From Chitinophagaceae bacterium (GTDB lineage Bacteria > Bacteroidota > Bacteroidia > Chitinophagales > Chitinophagaceae): a DNA stretch of 64,000 nt. This document shows positions 17,447 to 26,106 of the stretch, piece after piece. The notes under the pieces are model-generated. The model searched no databases and was not told the DNA's origin. It saw nothing but the letters and a program-made list of their open reading frames with translations. The stretch lies in NCBI GenBank assembly GCA_947446645.1, contig CANFHA010000001.1, positions 277,022-341,021 on the forward strand, in the 5' to 3' direction. How positions within the stretch are numbered: the stretch's first letter is position 1; each line of letters opens with the position of its first letter. Made by a program: the position numbers and the translations under genes.

Positions 17447-17469
17447 CTAAAAAGTCAGGGACTTTTTAG
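17447..17469 (+). repeat. Perfect 10-bp inverted repeat in the leader of the 17,564 gene
   Basis: CTAAAAAGTC and GACTTTTTAG pair perfectly around a 3-nt loop. A related half (GCCTAAAA) lies at 17,433 and can pair alternatively with TTTTAGGC. It sits 95 bp before the start codon. It is not followed by a T-tract, so an operator or a leader RNA structure is more likely than a terminator. Confidence 0.6.
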
Positions 17470-17563
17470 GCATTCATTGCATTGCAATAGCTATGCATAT
17501 GCACACAAACTTGTCCTCACTGCTGAAAATTTAAAAAAATCCAAACAAATCAAAAACACAATT

Positions 17564-19615
17564 ATGAAAAACAAATTATTTTTATTGTTTATATTATTTT
17601 TCCTAGGTCTACATAAGTCTTCTAATGCAACACTAAACGTGGGAAGCGGATACGTATGTTTGTCCGGCTCACCTAAACTTCCAATTACAGAAACAGTTTC
17701 TGTCAGTTCGATGGTAAGTAGCAATACAGCCGTTGCTACAGTTTCCCAGTCTGGTCCCACAACAGGAAACGTTTCAGCCGTTTCTGTAGGTACCGCTACA
17801 ATAACTTGCTCTAACGGCGATTGGGCGGTAATAACGGTTGTTGCAAATGATGCTGCAATAAGCAGTACTGCAGTGTTAAATGCCTCTAATGATTATGTGC
17901 TATGGTCTGGAGGAGAAGGCACACCACTCTGCAATATTGACCTTGTTGGCTATCCAGCCGGCGGGGCATTTTCGGGAACTATAACGCCATTCACGGTAAC
18001 TACCGGAGGCAATGTTTCATGTAACGGCACTTGCGGTTCAACTTACACAGTTACCTATATATCAGGACATGGCTGTAAAGCCACAACTGTAGTTAGCGTT
18101 GATCCTTTAAGGCCTATTAATGGCACTGTTACGTCCCTCTGCGTGGGAGCAACACGTATACTCACAGATGTGAGTACTAGTGGCGGTACAACAGTTTGGA
18201 GCGCCAGTAATGGTAATGTAACGATCGATGCTTCGTCTGGATCTACTACAGCAATAGCAGCACCATCAAGCATAATAAAGTGTGCCATAACAAGCATGGG
18301 TACTGGCTGTTACAAAACTGCGACACTGAACATTATTTCAAACACAACAGCTATAACCGGTACTCGCTCAATATGTTATCCCGGCACAACAGCGCTCTCA
18401 AGCTCAACTTCGCCTTCCGGTGGCGCATGGAGCAGTAGTAATACGGGCGTGGCTACGGTGAACACCAGTGGCGTGGTAACTGCAGTCTCTACCGGTACAT
18501 CTACCATCAGCTATACCCTAAGCAGTGGTTGTTTCTCAACAGCCACAGTAACCGTTTACGCCACCCCCAGTGCAATCACGGGAACACTAACCGTTTGTAC
18601 AGGCGCTACAACAAACCTGACCAATGCAGCAGGGACCGGAACATGGACCAGTGGTAGTACTGGTGTCGCAACGGTTTCTGGCACAGGAGTCGTGACAGGC
18701 ATAAGCAATGGTACATCCATAATAACCTATGCTAATTACTGCGGATCAGTTACGGCTACTGTAACTGTATCCAGTATATCTGCAATCTTAGGCAACACTA
18801 CAATATGCATCCTCTCCAAAACACAATTATCCGATGCTACTGCTGGTGGCACATGGAGCAGCAGCAATACTGCAGTAGGTACAGTTGATGCCACAGGTTT
18901 AGTTACCGGCCTTACAGCGGGTACTACTGTCATCAGCTATACTACAAGCGGAGGGTGTTATGTAACCGCAACAGTAACGGTGGGAAGCACAACAAGGCCC
19001 AATATTGGCTGTTATTCAGATGGCTCAGGGGATTTCGCCTTTGAAAATGATGTTAATGGCTATAGCGGCATAACGGTTTTATACACTGCAGACATCACCA
19101 ATGCCACAACAATGGCATCAGTAAATGCTGTTCCTGTTTCTTCGGCATTGTCTATACCTTCGGGCGCTTTTACTCACAGCAGTAGTATTACTATTGCTGA
19201 TCTTACGGGTTCATATACTGCGCCTCCGTGGTCAATTTATGAGTCTCATCTGGTCTCAGTTACCTATAATGGTTGTACGTGGGCAAAATCATGCTCGGGT
19301 GGTTTCCGCTTAGCACCTGGCAGCACGGGAGTCAATACAGTCATATTGAACGGTGCTTTATCAGTAGTTCCAAACCCTAACGGCGGGACCTTTACTGTAC
19401 AAGGCGCTTTTGCTGGCACAACGGATTCAAAAGATGTAAAGATCGCAGTGGAAGATATGCTGGGTAAAATTGTTTACCGTGATGCAGCTATCATAGAAAA
19501 CGGAGGAATCAATAAAGAAATCACCTTAGGAAATAATATCCCTAACGGCATCTATCTTATCAGGATCAGCAATGATAAATCAAGTAAAATCATACGCTTT
19601 TCTATCAACAGGTAG
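17564..19615 (+). CDS. T9SS-exported protein with Ig-like (BIG2-type) repeats
   Basis: This 683-residue protein begins with a classic signal peptide (KNKLFLLFILFFLG, cleavage near SNA) and ends with a type A T9SS sorting domain (VVPNPNGGTF...NGIYLIRI...KIIRFSIN). Between them are several Ig-like modules; the last three or four are clear copies of the repeat in the giant protein at 28,498, with GGTWSSSNTAVGTVD and a VTG turn, and each has one Cys near its start and one near its end. It is thus a small relative of the giant protein. It is likely an outer-membrane-attached or secreted surface protein. The start at 17,564 is preferred over 17,477 because it begins the signal peptide. Confidence 0.88.
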   Translation: MKNKLFLLFILFFLGLHKSSNATLNVGSGYVCLSGSPKLPITETVSVSSMVSSNTAVATVSQSGPTTGNVSAVSVGTATITCSNGDWAVITVVANDAAISSTAVLNASNDYVLWSGGEGTPLCNIDLVGYPAGGAFSGTITPFTVTTGGNVSCNGTCGSTYTVTYISGHGCKATTVVSVDPLRPINGTVTSLCVGATRILTDVSTSGGTTVWSASNGNVTIDASSGSTTAIAAPSSIIKCAITSMGTGCYKTATLNIISNTTAITGTRSICYPGTTALSSSTSPSGGAWSSSNTGVATVNTSGVVTAVSTGTSTISYTLSSGCFSTATVTVYATPSAITGTLTVCTGATTNLTNAAGTGTWTSGSTGVATVSGTGVVTGISNGTSIITYANYCGSVTATVTVSSISAILGNTTICILSKTQLSDATAGGTWSSSNTAVGTVDATGLVTGLTAGTTVISYTTSGGCYVTATVTVGSTTRPNIGCYSDGSGDFAFENDVNGYSGITVLYTADITNATTMASVNAVPVSSALSIPSGAFTHSSSITIADLTGSYTAPPWSIYESHLVSVTYNGCTWAKSCSGGFRLAPGSTGVNTVILNGALSVVPNPNGGTFTVQGAFAGTTDSKDVKIAVEDMLGKIVYRDAAIIENGGINKEITLGNNIPNGIYLIRISNDKSSKIIRFSINR

Positions 19616-19633
19616 AATATGATAAAAAAAGTG

Positions 19634-19672
19634 AAGCGGCTGCTCCTGATGGGACAGCCGCTTTATTATTTT
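19634..19672 (+). terminator. Intrinsic terminator after the T9SS protein gene
   Basis: AAGCGGCTG and CAGCCGCTT form a perfect 9-bp stem (19,634-19,663) around a 12-nt loop, followed by a T-rich stretch. It lies 18 bp after the stop codon and between two convergent genes, so it may work for both. Confidence 0.8.
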
Positions 19673-19691
19673 GCTCCTATACGGAATAACA

Positions 19692-20648
19692 TCAAATTGC
19701 ACTCCCCTTCTTCACAAAAGCCCGTTGCGCCAAAAAAACGCTCAGCTCTGTGGCCGGGTTACCTACGTAGGTGGTATTGTCTGGTATATTGCTGGTCACA
19801 ATAGTGCCTATACCGGTGGTCACATTTGAGCCTACTTCGGCTTTTTCCTTTAGCGAGGTCTGCACACCTATAAAGCAATTACTGCCTATCCTGCTGCCGC
19901 CCGACATTATCACACCGGCTGTTATGGTGGTATTTCTGCCCACAAACGAATTATGCGATATGTGACAATGGTGGTCCATCACTACATTGTCTTCTACTAT
20001 AGTATCGCCCAGCATACCCTTGTCTACATTGCAAAACGGCAACATCAGCACATTATCGCCTATTACAGCTTTGCCTACATGCGGCACATGAATGTTATTG
20101 CCTTCTTCGTCTTTCGCTATACCAAAGCCTGCGCCGCCTATGGAGCAAAACTCACGTATGTGGCAGTTCTGCCCTATTATAGCTCCTCTATGCACCTTTA
20201 CGTGCTCATCTATTATGGTATTGTCGCCTATAGTACATTCTTCTATTATACTGTATGCGCCCACCTTTACACCATGCCCCAGCTTGCTGCCGGTATATAT
20301 TATGGCTGTGGGGTGTATAAGCGGCTCATCAGCGTGGCTCACCTGCTCTTCTGCTTTATGCAGTATCTTCACAAAGGCGAGCAGGGGATTGGGAGTTATT
20401 ATAAAAAGTGTCTCAGCAGGATTTCCTGTAAATAATTCAAATGTGGCCTCGTCACATATTATGCAGCCCGCCTGCGTATCATTAATGTACGATGCCGCTT
20501 TTTTCACTTTGGGCCTTATCCAGGATATATGGTTCTTCGTGCATTCCATTACCGGCCTGAAACCATCATAAACCAGTGATCTATTACCCTCAAACCTGCA
20601 TGTAGCGCTGAGTATTTCTTCTATATCTGTAAATGAAAATCTATACAT
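19692..20648 (-). CDS. LpxD-like UDP-acylglucosamine N-acyltransferase family protein
   Basis: This 318-residue protein has an N-terminal uridine-binding-like domain (residues 1-105) and a left-handed beta-helix of hexapeptide repeats (about 110-270: LGHGVKVGAYSIIEECTIGDNTIIDEHV and following). H in CHISHNS matches the catalytic His region of LpxD. LpxD adds the second acyl chain to lipid A precursors, but standard LpxD is about 340 residues and usually next to lpxA/fabZ. Here it stands alone near a glycan locus, so acylation of another amino sugar is equally possible. Confidence 0.83.
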   Translation of the reverse strand: MYRFSFTDIEEILSATCRFEGNRSLVYDGFRPVMECTKNHISWIRPKVKKAASYINDTQAGCIICDEATFELFTGNPAETLFIITPNPLLAFVKILHKAEEQVSHADEPLIHPTAIIYTGSKLGHGVKVGAYSIIEECTIGDNTIIDEHVKVHRGAIIGQNCHIREFCSIGGAGFGIAKDEEGNNIHVPHVGKAVIGDNVLMLPFCNVDKGMLGDTIVEDNVVMDHHCHISHNSFVGRNTTITAGVIMSGGSRIGSNCFIGVQTSLKEKAEVGSNVTTGIGTIVTSNIPDNTTYVGNPATELSVFLAQRAFVKKGSAI

Positions 20649-20749
20649 TATTACACTTTTTAGACCTTGAAAATTGACGAAACAGGCCGGGCTACCAACC
20701 GCTACACAAGGTAAAAAATAATCGGGTATGGCTGATACCCATGTATCAA

Positions 20750-21175
20750 TTATGGGCGGTATACTTCTTTTAAAAAATCTTCCGGGCTATATACCGGCAA
20801 TGCTGGCATAGCCATTTTCTTAAAAACCTTATCTCTTGTAAGCACATAATCAAGGTTATGGTGCAACGCCGTAAAGTACTGTAATGCATCTTCAATATCC
20901 TCAATCTTGGAATACACAGCGTTGAGTACCACCTCGTGAGTCGCATCAAGCACTTTTATGTCCACCAACAAGGAAAGAATTATCTCTTTAGCTTTTTGTT
21001 TGCCGTAAGCCTTTGTGAGCCAATATGCGGTAATGTGAACAATAGATGGGGTGATAAATACATGAACATCTCCACTTATTGCCAACTCGAAGATTTTTTT
21101 CGAAACTTCATATTGATCACGTTTCAACGTAAAATCCAGTACAATATTTGCATCTGCCAGCACTTTAAAAGCCAT
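20750..21175 (-). CDS. PIN-domain toxin (VapC-like)
   Basis: This 141-residue protein has the acidic PIN nuclease residues: D8 in LADANIVLD, a mid-protein IEDIEDALQY block, and VLTRD near the C-terminus. PIN toxins cut RNA, often tRNA or rRNA, when not bound by antitoxin. It overlaps the last 11 bp of the antitoxin gene, so synthesis is coupled. Length is typical. The RNA target is unknown. Confidence 0.88.
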   Translation of the reverse strand: MAFKVLADANIVLDFTLKRDQYEVSKKIFELAISGDVHVFITPSIVHITAYWLTKAYGKQKAKEIILSLLVDIKVLDATHEVVLNAVYSKIEDIEDALQYFTALHHNLDYVLTRDKVFKKMAMPALPVYSPEDFLKEVYRP

Positions 21176-21407
21176 ACTTCGTGCTTTGCTCCTTATAATA
21201 GAGTTCCTTCAGGTTAATCTCTGCACCAATTGACGGCTTGTCCAATCTTTCAATAATATCAATAATATTCTTTTGCCTTGCAGACTTAGTTAGCTTTTTA
21301 AAAAAATCTTCCACCAGTTCTGAAACACTGGTACCATTTTTTTCAGCCATCTTTTTTACGCTCAACAGCAACGGCTCATCAATTGTAAGATTCAAACGCG
21401 CTTTCAT
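21165..21407 (-). CDS. Ribbon-helix-helix antitoxin (DUF6364-like)
   Basis: This 80-residue protein begins with the RHH strand and helix pattern KARLNLTIDEPLLLSVKKMAEKNGTSVSELVEDFF, and ends with a charged tail that would wrap the toxin. RHH antitoxins bind DNA as dimers and repress their own operon. The start codon lies inside a 6-bp inverted repeat that overlaps a -7 promoter box (see 21,407-21,421), consistent with such control. Confidence 0.87.
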   Translation of the reverse strand: MKARLNLTIDEPLLLSVKKMAEKNGTSVSELVEDFFKKLTKSARQKNIIDIIERLDKPSIGAEINLKELYYKEQSTKYGF

Positions 21408-21421
21408 GTATCAAAGATACA
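21407..21421 (-). promoter_or_regulatory. Antitoxin operon -7 box within a palindromic operator
   Basis: TGTATC-AAA-GATACA is a perfect 6-bp inverted repeat with a 3-nt centre. On the minus strand it contains TATCTTTG (21,412-21,419), a match to TAnnTTTG, and its last base is the first base of the antitoxin ATG. The transcript would be leaderless or nearly so. Binding of the RHH antitoxin here would block the promoter; this is inference. Confidence 0.5.
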
Positions 21422-21515
21422 CACTTTTTAATATTATGCGCATACGAACACATTTTTAGTCTCCTAAATACATGCTTTTTTCGTACTTTTACAGTCTCCA
21501 ATTTCAGCCTCTTTC

Positions 21516-23453
21516 ATGTGTGGGATCTTAGCCATAATCAATAATAAAAGGTCGTTAAATTCAAAGCAGCTTCATACCGCATCGGCTATAATCCGCCATC
21601 GCGGCCCTGATGACGAAGGCTTTCTTACCTGGCAGCCTGGTGAAGATCTGCAGGTATGGGCAGGTAACGACACGGCGACCTCCACAAAAGAACATTGGAA
21701 ATACAAAGATATGCCCACCGATCTGCCGTTTAAGGTAGGCCTGGGGCACAGGCGGTTATCCATACTCGATCTCTCGCCTGCGGGCCACCAGCCTATGGTG
21801 TATGAGAAGGCCGGGCTCTCGCTGGTGTTCAATGGCGAGGTTTATAACTACATAGAAATAAAAGCAGAGCTGGAAACACTGGGGCACCTGTTCCGCACAA
21901 AGTCAGATACAGAGGTCATACTGCATGCATGGGAACAATGGGGCGTAGATTGCCTGCAGAAATTCAATGGCATGTTTGCTATAGTGATGCTGGACTATCA
22001 CAAAAACGAATTGTATGCTATCCGCGACCGCTTTGGAGTGAAGCCCATATACTATTACAAAGGCGAAAACGCAACATACCTTGCTTCAGAAATTAAACAG
22101 ATCCGCACATCGCCTGACTACCGGTTCGATATGGACACGGCTGTAGTACGGCAGTTCCTGGCTGCAGGCGCGGTAGACCATTCTGAAAACACATTTGACA
22201 AAAACATAAAACACCTGCAGTGTGGCCACTACCTGAAAATGGACCTCACCAAAGAAAATGGTGAAGCTGAAATAATAAAGTGGTACACACTAAAGCCCCG
22301 GCAATGGAAAGGCAGTTTTGAAGCAGCAGCAGATGAGTTCAGGGAGCTGCTCACAGATGCCGTGCGCCTGCGCCTGCGCTCCGATGTAAAGGTAGGCACG
22401 GCCCTGTCTGGCGGGCTGGACTCGTCGAGCATCGTATGCATTGCGGCCGATCTGCTCAAAGCCCGTGGCGATTTCGCCGGGCAGGAGACCGTAACCGCCT
22501 GCTTTGCCGAGGCCAAATATGACGAATGGAATTTTGCGGAAGAGGTGATCAAAAAGACCAATGCGGTACCTCATCGTGTGTTCCCTTCATTTGCGAAGAT
22601 GCACGAGGAAATGGACGCATTTGCATGGCACCAGGATGAACCGGTGGCCAGTACATCCGTCTTCAGCCAGTGGGCCGTATTTAAAGCAGCGCGCGAGGCC
22701 GGGCTCACAGTAATGATAGATGGCCAGGGCGCAGACGAGCAGCTGGCAGGATATGGAGGCAACGACCTGCCGCTTTATGCAGGACTTGTACAGAAACGCG
22801 ACTTCAGCGCACTGATGGCCGAAGCCCGCTCTTACAAAAGTGAACATGGTACATGGCCCAAGGGCTTCCTGCTTGGCGCCATGAAACTGAATATGGGCAA
22901 GCACCCACTGCCAGCTACCATAAGCTGGCTGCATGGCAGCGAGCCAATTTCCATTTTTGATGCACCGGCAAAATCATTGCAAAAGAACTTATTCCGCCAG
23001 ATCTATAACCAGCCGCTGCCAGCACTGCTTCGCTACGAAGATCACAACTCCATGGCATGGAGCGTAGAGTCCCGCACGCCGTTTATGGATTACCGCCTGA
23101 TGGAGTTTAACCTCGGCCTGCCGGAGCGCTTCGTATATCGCGATGGGGTGAGAAAAACTATATTGCGCAAGGCTATGCACAACATAATACCTGCATCAAT
23201 AGAGAACCGCAAAGATAAAATGGGCTTTGTAACGCCTGAAGAAGTGTGGCTGAAGGGCGAGGGAAAAGAATGGTTTCTAAACGCAATAGATTATGCCTGC
23301 AAGGCGTTCCCCGATATCATCAACGCAGCGGAGCTGAAAGATTATGTAGCCGCTGTTATGACCGGTAAAGAGCCATTTTCCACTATTCCCTGGCGGGTAG
23401 CATCACTTGGCCTGTGGCATAAAAATGTAACCGCAACTCAACGCCATTTGTAA
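21516..23453 (+). CDS. asnB: Asparagine synthase (glutamine-hydrolysing)
   Basis: This 645-residue AsnB-type enzyme has the N-terminal nucleophile Cys2 (MCGILAI), the glutaminase signature RHRGPDDEG, and the C-terminal ATP-binding P-loop SGGLDSS (residues 298-304). It amidates aspartate using glutamine and ATP; paralogues of this length in surface-glycan loci can instead amidate uronic acids (WbpS-like). Which applies here is open. The 3' end overlaps the convergent aldo/keto reductase gene by 16 bp. A TACTTTTA box (one mismatch to the -7 consensus) lies at 21,484. Confidence 0.93.
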   Translation: MCGILAIINNKRSLNSKQLHTASAIIRHRGPDDEGFLTWQPGEDLQVWAGNDTATSTKEHWKYKDMPTDLPFKVGLGHRRLSILDLSPAGHQPMVYEKAGLSLVFNGEVYNYIEIKAELETLGHLFRTKSDTEVILHAWEQWGVDCLQKFNGMFAIVMLDYHKNELYAIRDRFGVKPIYYYKGENATYLASEIKQIRTSPDYRFDMDTAVVRQFLAAGAVDHSENTFDKNIKHLQCGHYLKMDLTKENGEAEIIKWYTLKPRQWKGSFEAAADEFRELLTDAVRLRLRSDVKVGTALSGGLDSSSIVCIAADLLKARGDFAGQETVTACFAEAKYDEWNFAEEVIKKTNAVPHRVFPSFAKMHEEMDAFAWHQDEPVASTSVFSQWAVFKAAREAGLTVMIDGQGADEQLAGYGGNDLPLYAGLVQKRDFSALMAEARSYKSEHGTWPKGFLLGAMKLNMGKHPLPATISWLHGSEPISIFDAPAKSLQKNLFRQIYNQPLPALLRYEDHNSMAWSVESRTPFMDYRLMEFNLGLPERFVYRDGVRKTILRKAMHNIIPASIENRKDKMGFVTPEEVWLKGEGKEWFLNAIDYACKAFPDIINAAELKDYVAAVMTGKEPFSTIPWRVASLGLWHKNVTATQRHL

Positions 23454-24415
23454 AAAACCTCGGGTACCGCTTCCACTATTTTATTTACAACATCTGCTGG
23501 CAATGGTCCCAGCTTCATGGCAAGTATTACATCACTGGCCTGCTTTGTATTTTTTATACCCGGTATGGTGAGTGTGTCGTAATTATTGGAAAGCTGGAAA
23601 CGGAGCGCGCTTACTGATATGCCTCCCTCCAGTTCATCAAGAAACCCCAGCTTTCTTACCGATCCGGTCACCCACTCAGCCTGCTCAGCATTTATATTGT
23701 GCCGTATGTCATTGCCCGCAAATACAGGATCAGCCAGTAACGTACGCGGACTAATGAAGCCGGATGCCAGCGGCACACGGCAGATAAACGTATACTTGTC
23801 CTTATACGCTGCATCTGTAAAGTACTGTTCGTATCGCCGGTCCAGGGGGTTATACACCGCCTCTATTACCGATCCGAAATTGTGGCGAAGTACATTGGCT
23901 ACACCCTTCTGGCTTCTGCAGCTCACCCCATAGCTCTGTATCTTACCATCCTGCACCATTTTGTCAAATGCAGCTATGTCAAGCGAAGAGAAATCAAAAT
24001 CGTCTGGCGGATTGTGCAGCAGCATAGCGCCCAGCCGGTCCACCTGTAGCCGCTTCAGGCTGCCTTCTACATTTACCGCGAAATTCTTTTCAGAAAAATC
24101 ATCCGGAGCGCTGGCTTCAGCGCCCGGCACCATTGCATACTTCGTGCAGATAACAGCATTTGAAGCATCCCCTGCATAGGTCTTTAGCGCCTGGCCCAGC
24201 ATTTCTTCCGAACTGCCATAGCCATACCCTGCTGCCGTATCAAAAAAGTTGATACCATTATCCAGTGCAAGATGTATGGCACGCACCGCCTCTTCCTTAT
24301 CTATATCCCCGTAGCCGTTCGGGCGGCCATTTAAGCTGTAATCACCGGCCAGTTGCCAGCAGCCGAAGCCTATACGGGCAACTGTATTCCCGTGAAACGA
24401 TAACGTATTGCCCAA
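23438..24415 (-). CDS. Aldo/keto reductase
   Basis: This 325-residue NADPH-dependent TIM-barrel oxidoreductase shows the catalytic tetrad D59 (FFDTAAGYG), Y64, K92 (CTKYA) and H133 (LLHNPP), and a conserved N-terminal IGFGCWQLAGDY. Substrates of this subfamily include sugars and keto compounds. It is 14 bp from the TauD-like gene on the same strand, so both may share a transcript. The 3' overlap with asnB is short and probably without meaning. Confidence 0.92.
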   Translation of the reverse strand: MGNTLSFHGNTVARIGFGCWQLAGDYSLNGRPNGYGDIDKEEAVRAIHLALDNGINFFDTAAGYGYGSSEEMLGQALKTYAGDASNAVICTKYAMVPGAEASAPDDFSEKNFAVNVEGSLKRLQVDRLGAMLLHNPPDDFDFSSLDIAAFDKMVQDGKIQSYGVSCRSQKGVANVLRHNFGSVIEAVYNPLDRRYEQYFTDAAYKDKYTFICRVPLASGFISPRTLLADPVFAGNDIRHNINAEQAEWVTGSVRKLGFLDELEGGISVSALRFQLSNNYDTLTIPGIKNTKQASDVILAMKLGPLPADVVNKIVEAVPEVFYKWR

Positions 24416-24429
24416 GCTGAAAGTAGGTT

Positions 24430-25197
24430 TTAATTAAAATTGAATCCGCCCTTTATCAGTGTACGCGCACCGTAAAAAGAGTTGCGGCCATGCAGTATAC
24501 GGTCATCCTGGAAGAAAACACCCTCCCCCGGTTGCAGCACCAATCCCGTTAGCAGACCGCCGGCCACAATTTTATTTTCCAGGAACCTGTGAAACTCTTC
24601 ACATAGCTCCAGCACGTCCTTCGGATTATCCGGCATTACACGAAAATAATTCCAGTTCAGCTTCACGCCTCTCTTATCGGTGTCAATGATCCTGCGCTTT
24701 TTTCTCTGATCTTCACCCTTGCCAAAATCCACCTCTACAGTTTTCAGCTTTTCGTACAGGGCTGGTTCATATTTCTCCAGCACTTTTATCACGTCGTCAG
24801 AGTCTATAAAAGTTGTTGCACCGCCTACTTCCGCAGTTTCTATGCAAAAGAAGAAATTCACATCAAGATCAAAATTCACGTATGCAGCATCTGTATGCAA
24901 TGGCTGGCGCGTATTGGCGTGCCTGAAGGTAAAGTCATTTTCTTTGTCATAACGGATATCTGTCCACCGCTCAGCGCTCTTGGCATTGCCTGTTTTAATA
25001 TCCTCATCTACATTCACTATTTCTCCTATTTTATCTACCAGCGACTGGTAAAACTCCTTATGATTTATGCCTGCCGGCAGGCCGGTGAGGTGAACGATCT
25101 TATTGGCAATAAGCGCAGCCTTGAACTGTGCTGCAAAATCTTCAGAAGGCGAGTACACGATCGTCTTTAAAAATGCTGGATTCTGGAATAATTGCAT
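24430..25197 (-). CDS. TauD/TfdA-family Fe(II)/2-oxoglutarate dioxygenase
   Basis: This 255-residue protein has the Fe(II)-binding HxD motif (H101-T-D103 in PLHTDAAY), the distal His236 in RILHGRNSF and the 2-oxoglutarate-binding Arg245 region at the end. Members hydroxylate small acids, sulfonates, amino acids or natural-product intermediates. No sulfonate transport genes are nearby, so taurine use is not suggested. With the aldo/keto reductase it may form a two-gene unit. A -7 box is visible at 25,238. Confidence 0.88.
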   Translation of the reverse strand: MQLFQNPAFLKTIVYSPSEDFAAQFKAALIANKIVHLTGLPAGINHKEFYQSLVDKIGEIVNVDEDIKTGNAKSAERWTDIRYDKENDFTFRHANTRQPLHTDAAYVNFDLDVNFFFCIETAEVGGATTFIDSDDVIKVLEKYEPALYEKLKTVEVDFGKGEDQRKKRRIIDTDKRGVKLNWNYFRVMPDNPKDVLELCEEFHRFLENKIVAGGLLTGLVLQPGEGVFFQDDRILHGRNSFYGARTLIKGGFNFN

Positions 25198-25237
25198 CGT
25201 ACTCAGATTTATTTAGTTATGGTAGAATGATTGAAAA

Positions 25238-25245
25238 CAAAATTA
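25238..25245 (-). promoter_or_regulatory. -7 promoter box for the TauD-like gene
   Basis: The minus strand reads TAATTTTG, matching TAnnTTTG, about 40 bp before the start codon at 25,197. No -33 TTG at the right spacing was seen. Confidence 0.4.
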
Positions 25246-25281
25246 GTCATATCGTCTCCAATTAAAGCATGATCCCCGTCA

Positions 25282-26007
25282 TCACAGGTAAAAATTGTTG
25301 CTCTTCTTTCTATGCAGTATATAGTGTATAGCAATATAAAAACCCGGGCTTATCACATTGCCCGTTAGGCTTGCCTGGTAGTGATAGTAATTATTGCCCG
25401 GTGCGGCTATGCTTATGTTATAGGTATTACGTTCTGAAAGCAGCAGTATGTATTGAAAATTCAGTCCCATGGTCAGGTACAGGTCCTTACCTGCCGATTC
25501 GCCATAGTTATACTCAAACCCTATGTTCATGGCCGGAAAAACGTTGTTGACATTTTTAGTGGAATCTATGGATGCCTGCATCGTTTCGCCACCTGCTCCT
25601 GCCACTTTTATCCCTTTGTTCATAAGATAGGAGAAGCCTACACCACCATATATAAACAGCTGGCACTTGGGCATTGTAACAATATAGTTCTCGTTGAGCA
25701 TCACGTTCACGTAGTTAAAATTCAGCACTGCAATGTTTTTGCCAAACTGCTTCAGTGGTAGCCTCGTTCTTCCAAATGACACATTGAGTATAGGAAAGAA
25801 CTGTGTTTCAGCGGGCTTGTACGCTACGCCCACGCGCACACCAAAGCTCTGCTGCCCGTAAACCATCTTTGCATTATTGCTATTGATCAACTCGGGATAG
25901 CTAAAGTCAAATCCGGATGACAGCTCTATTTGCGCATTGCCGCTTATTGCCAAAAGCAACAGGCACACTATACCAGCAAGCCACCGTAGACATTTTCTCA
26001 TCCTCAA
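25282..26007 (-). CDS. Predicted outer-membrane beta-barrel protein
   Basis: This 241-residue protein has a signal peptide (LRWLAGIVCLLLLAISGNAQ, cleavage after the Ala/Gln) and a body of alternating polar and hydrophobic strands, with many Gly and aromatic girdle residues and a long unstructured loop near residues 140-155. It resembles the PorT-like barrel proteins common in Bacteroidota, without a specific motif. It is not clearly in an operon; gaps of about 84 and 100 bp separate it from its neighbours. An internal Met two codons later is an equally good start. Function unknown. Confidence 0.72.
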   Translation of the reverse strand: MRMRKCLRWLAGIVCLLLLAISGNAQIELSSGFDFSYPELINSNNAKMVYGQQSFGVRVGVAYKPAETQFFPILNVSFGRTRLPLKQFGKNIAVLNFNYVNVMLNENYIVTMPKCQLFIYGGVGFSYLMNKGIKVAGAGGETMQASIDSTKNVNNVFPAMNIGFEYNYGESAGKDLYLTMGLNFQYILLLSERNTYNISIAAPGNNYYHYQASLTGNVISPGFYIAIHYILHRKKSNNFYL

Positions 26008-26106
26008 TTCAAACGTTTTTACTAAAATTTTGTTGCCATCACTATTCGTGATTTATTGCTCACCTAATTATGACTTCCGACTGATTTCTTACAACTTACG
26101 ACTTAA

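Larger units (their letters stand above)
17091..17563. other. A+T-rich divergent intergenic region
   Basis: This 473-bp region separates the reverse wbpI operon from the forward T9SS protein gene. No gene is seen. It is strongly A+T-rich between 17,215 and 17,400. It contains the wbpI -7 box and a perfect hairpin at 17,447-17,469. An upstream ATG at 17,477 in frame with the next gene is rejected as the start because the signal peptide begins at 17,564. Confidence 0.6.
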
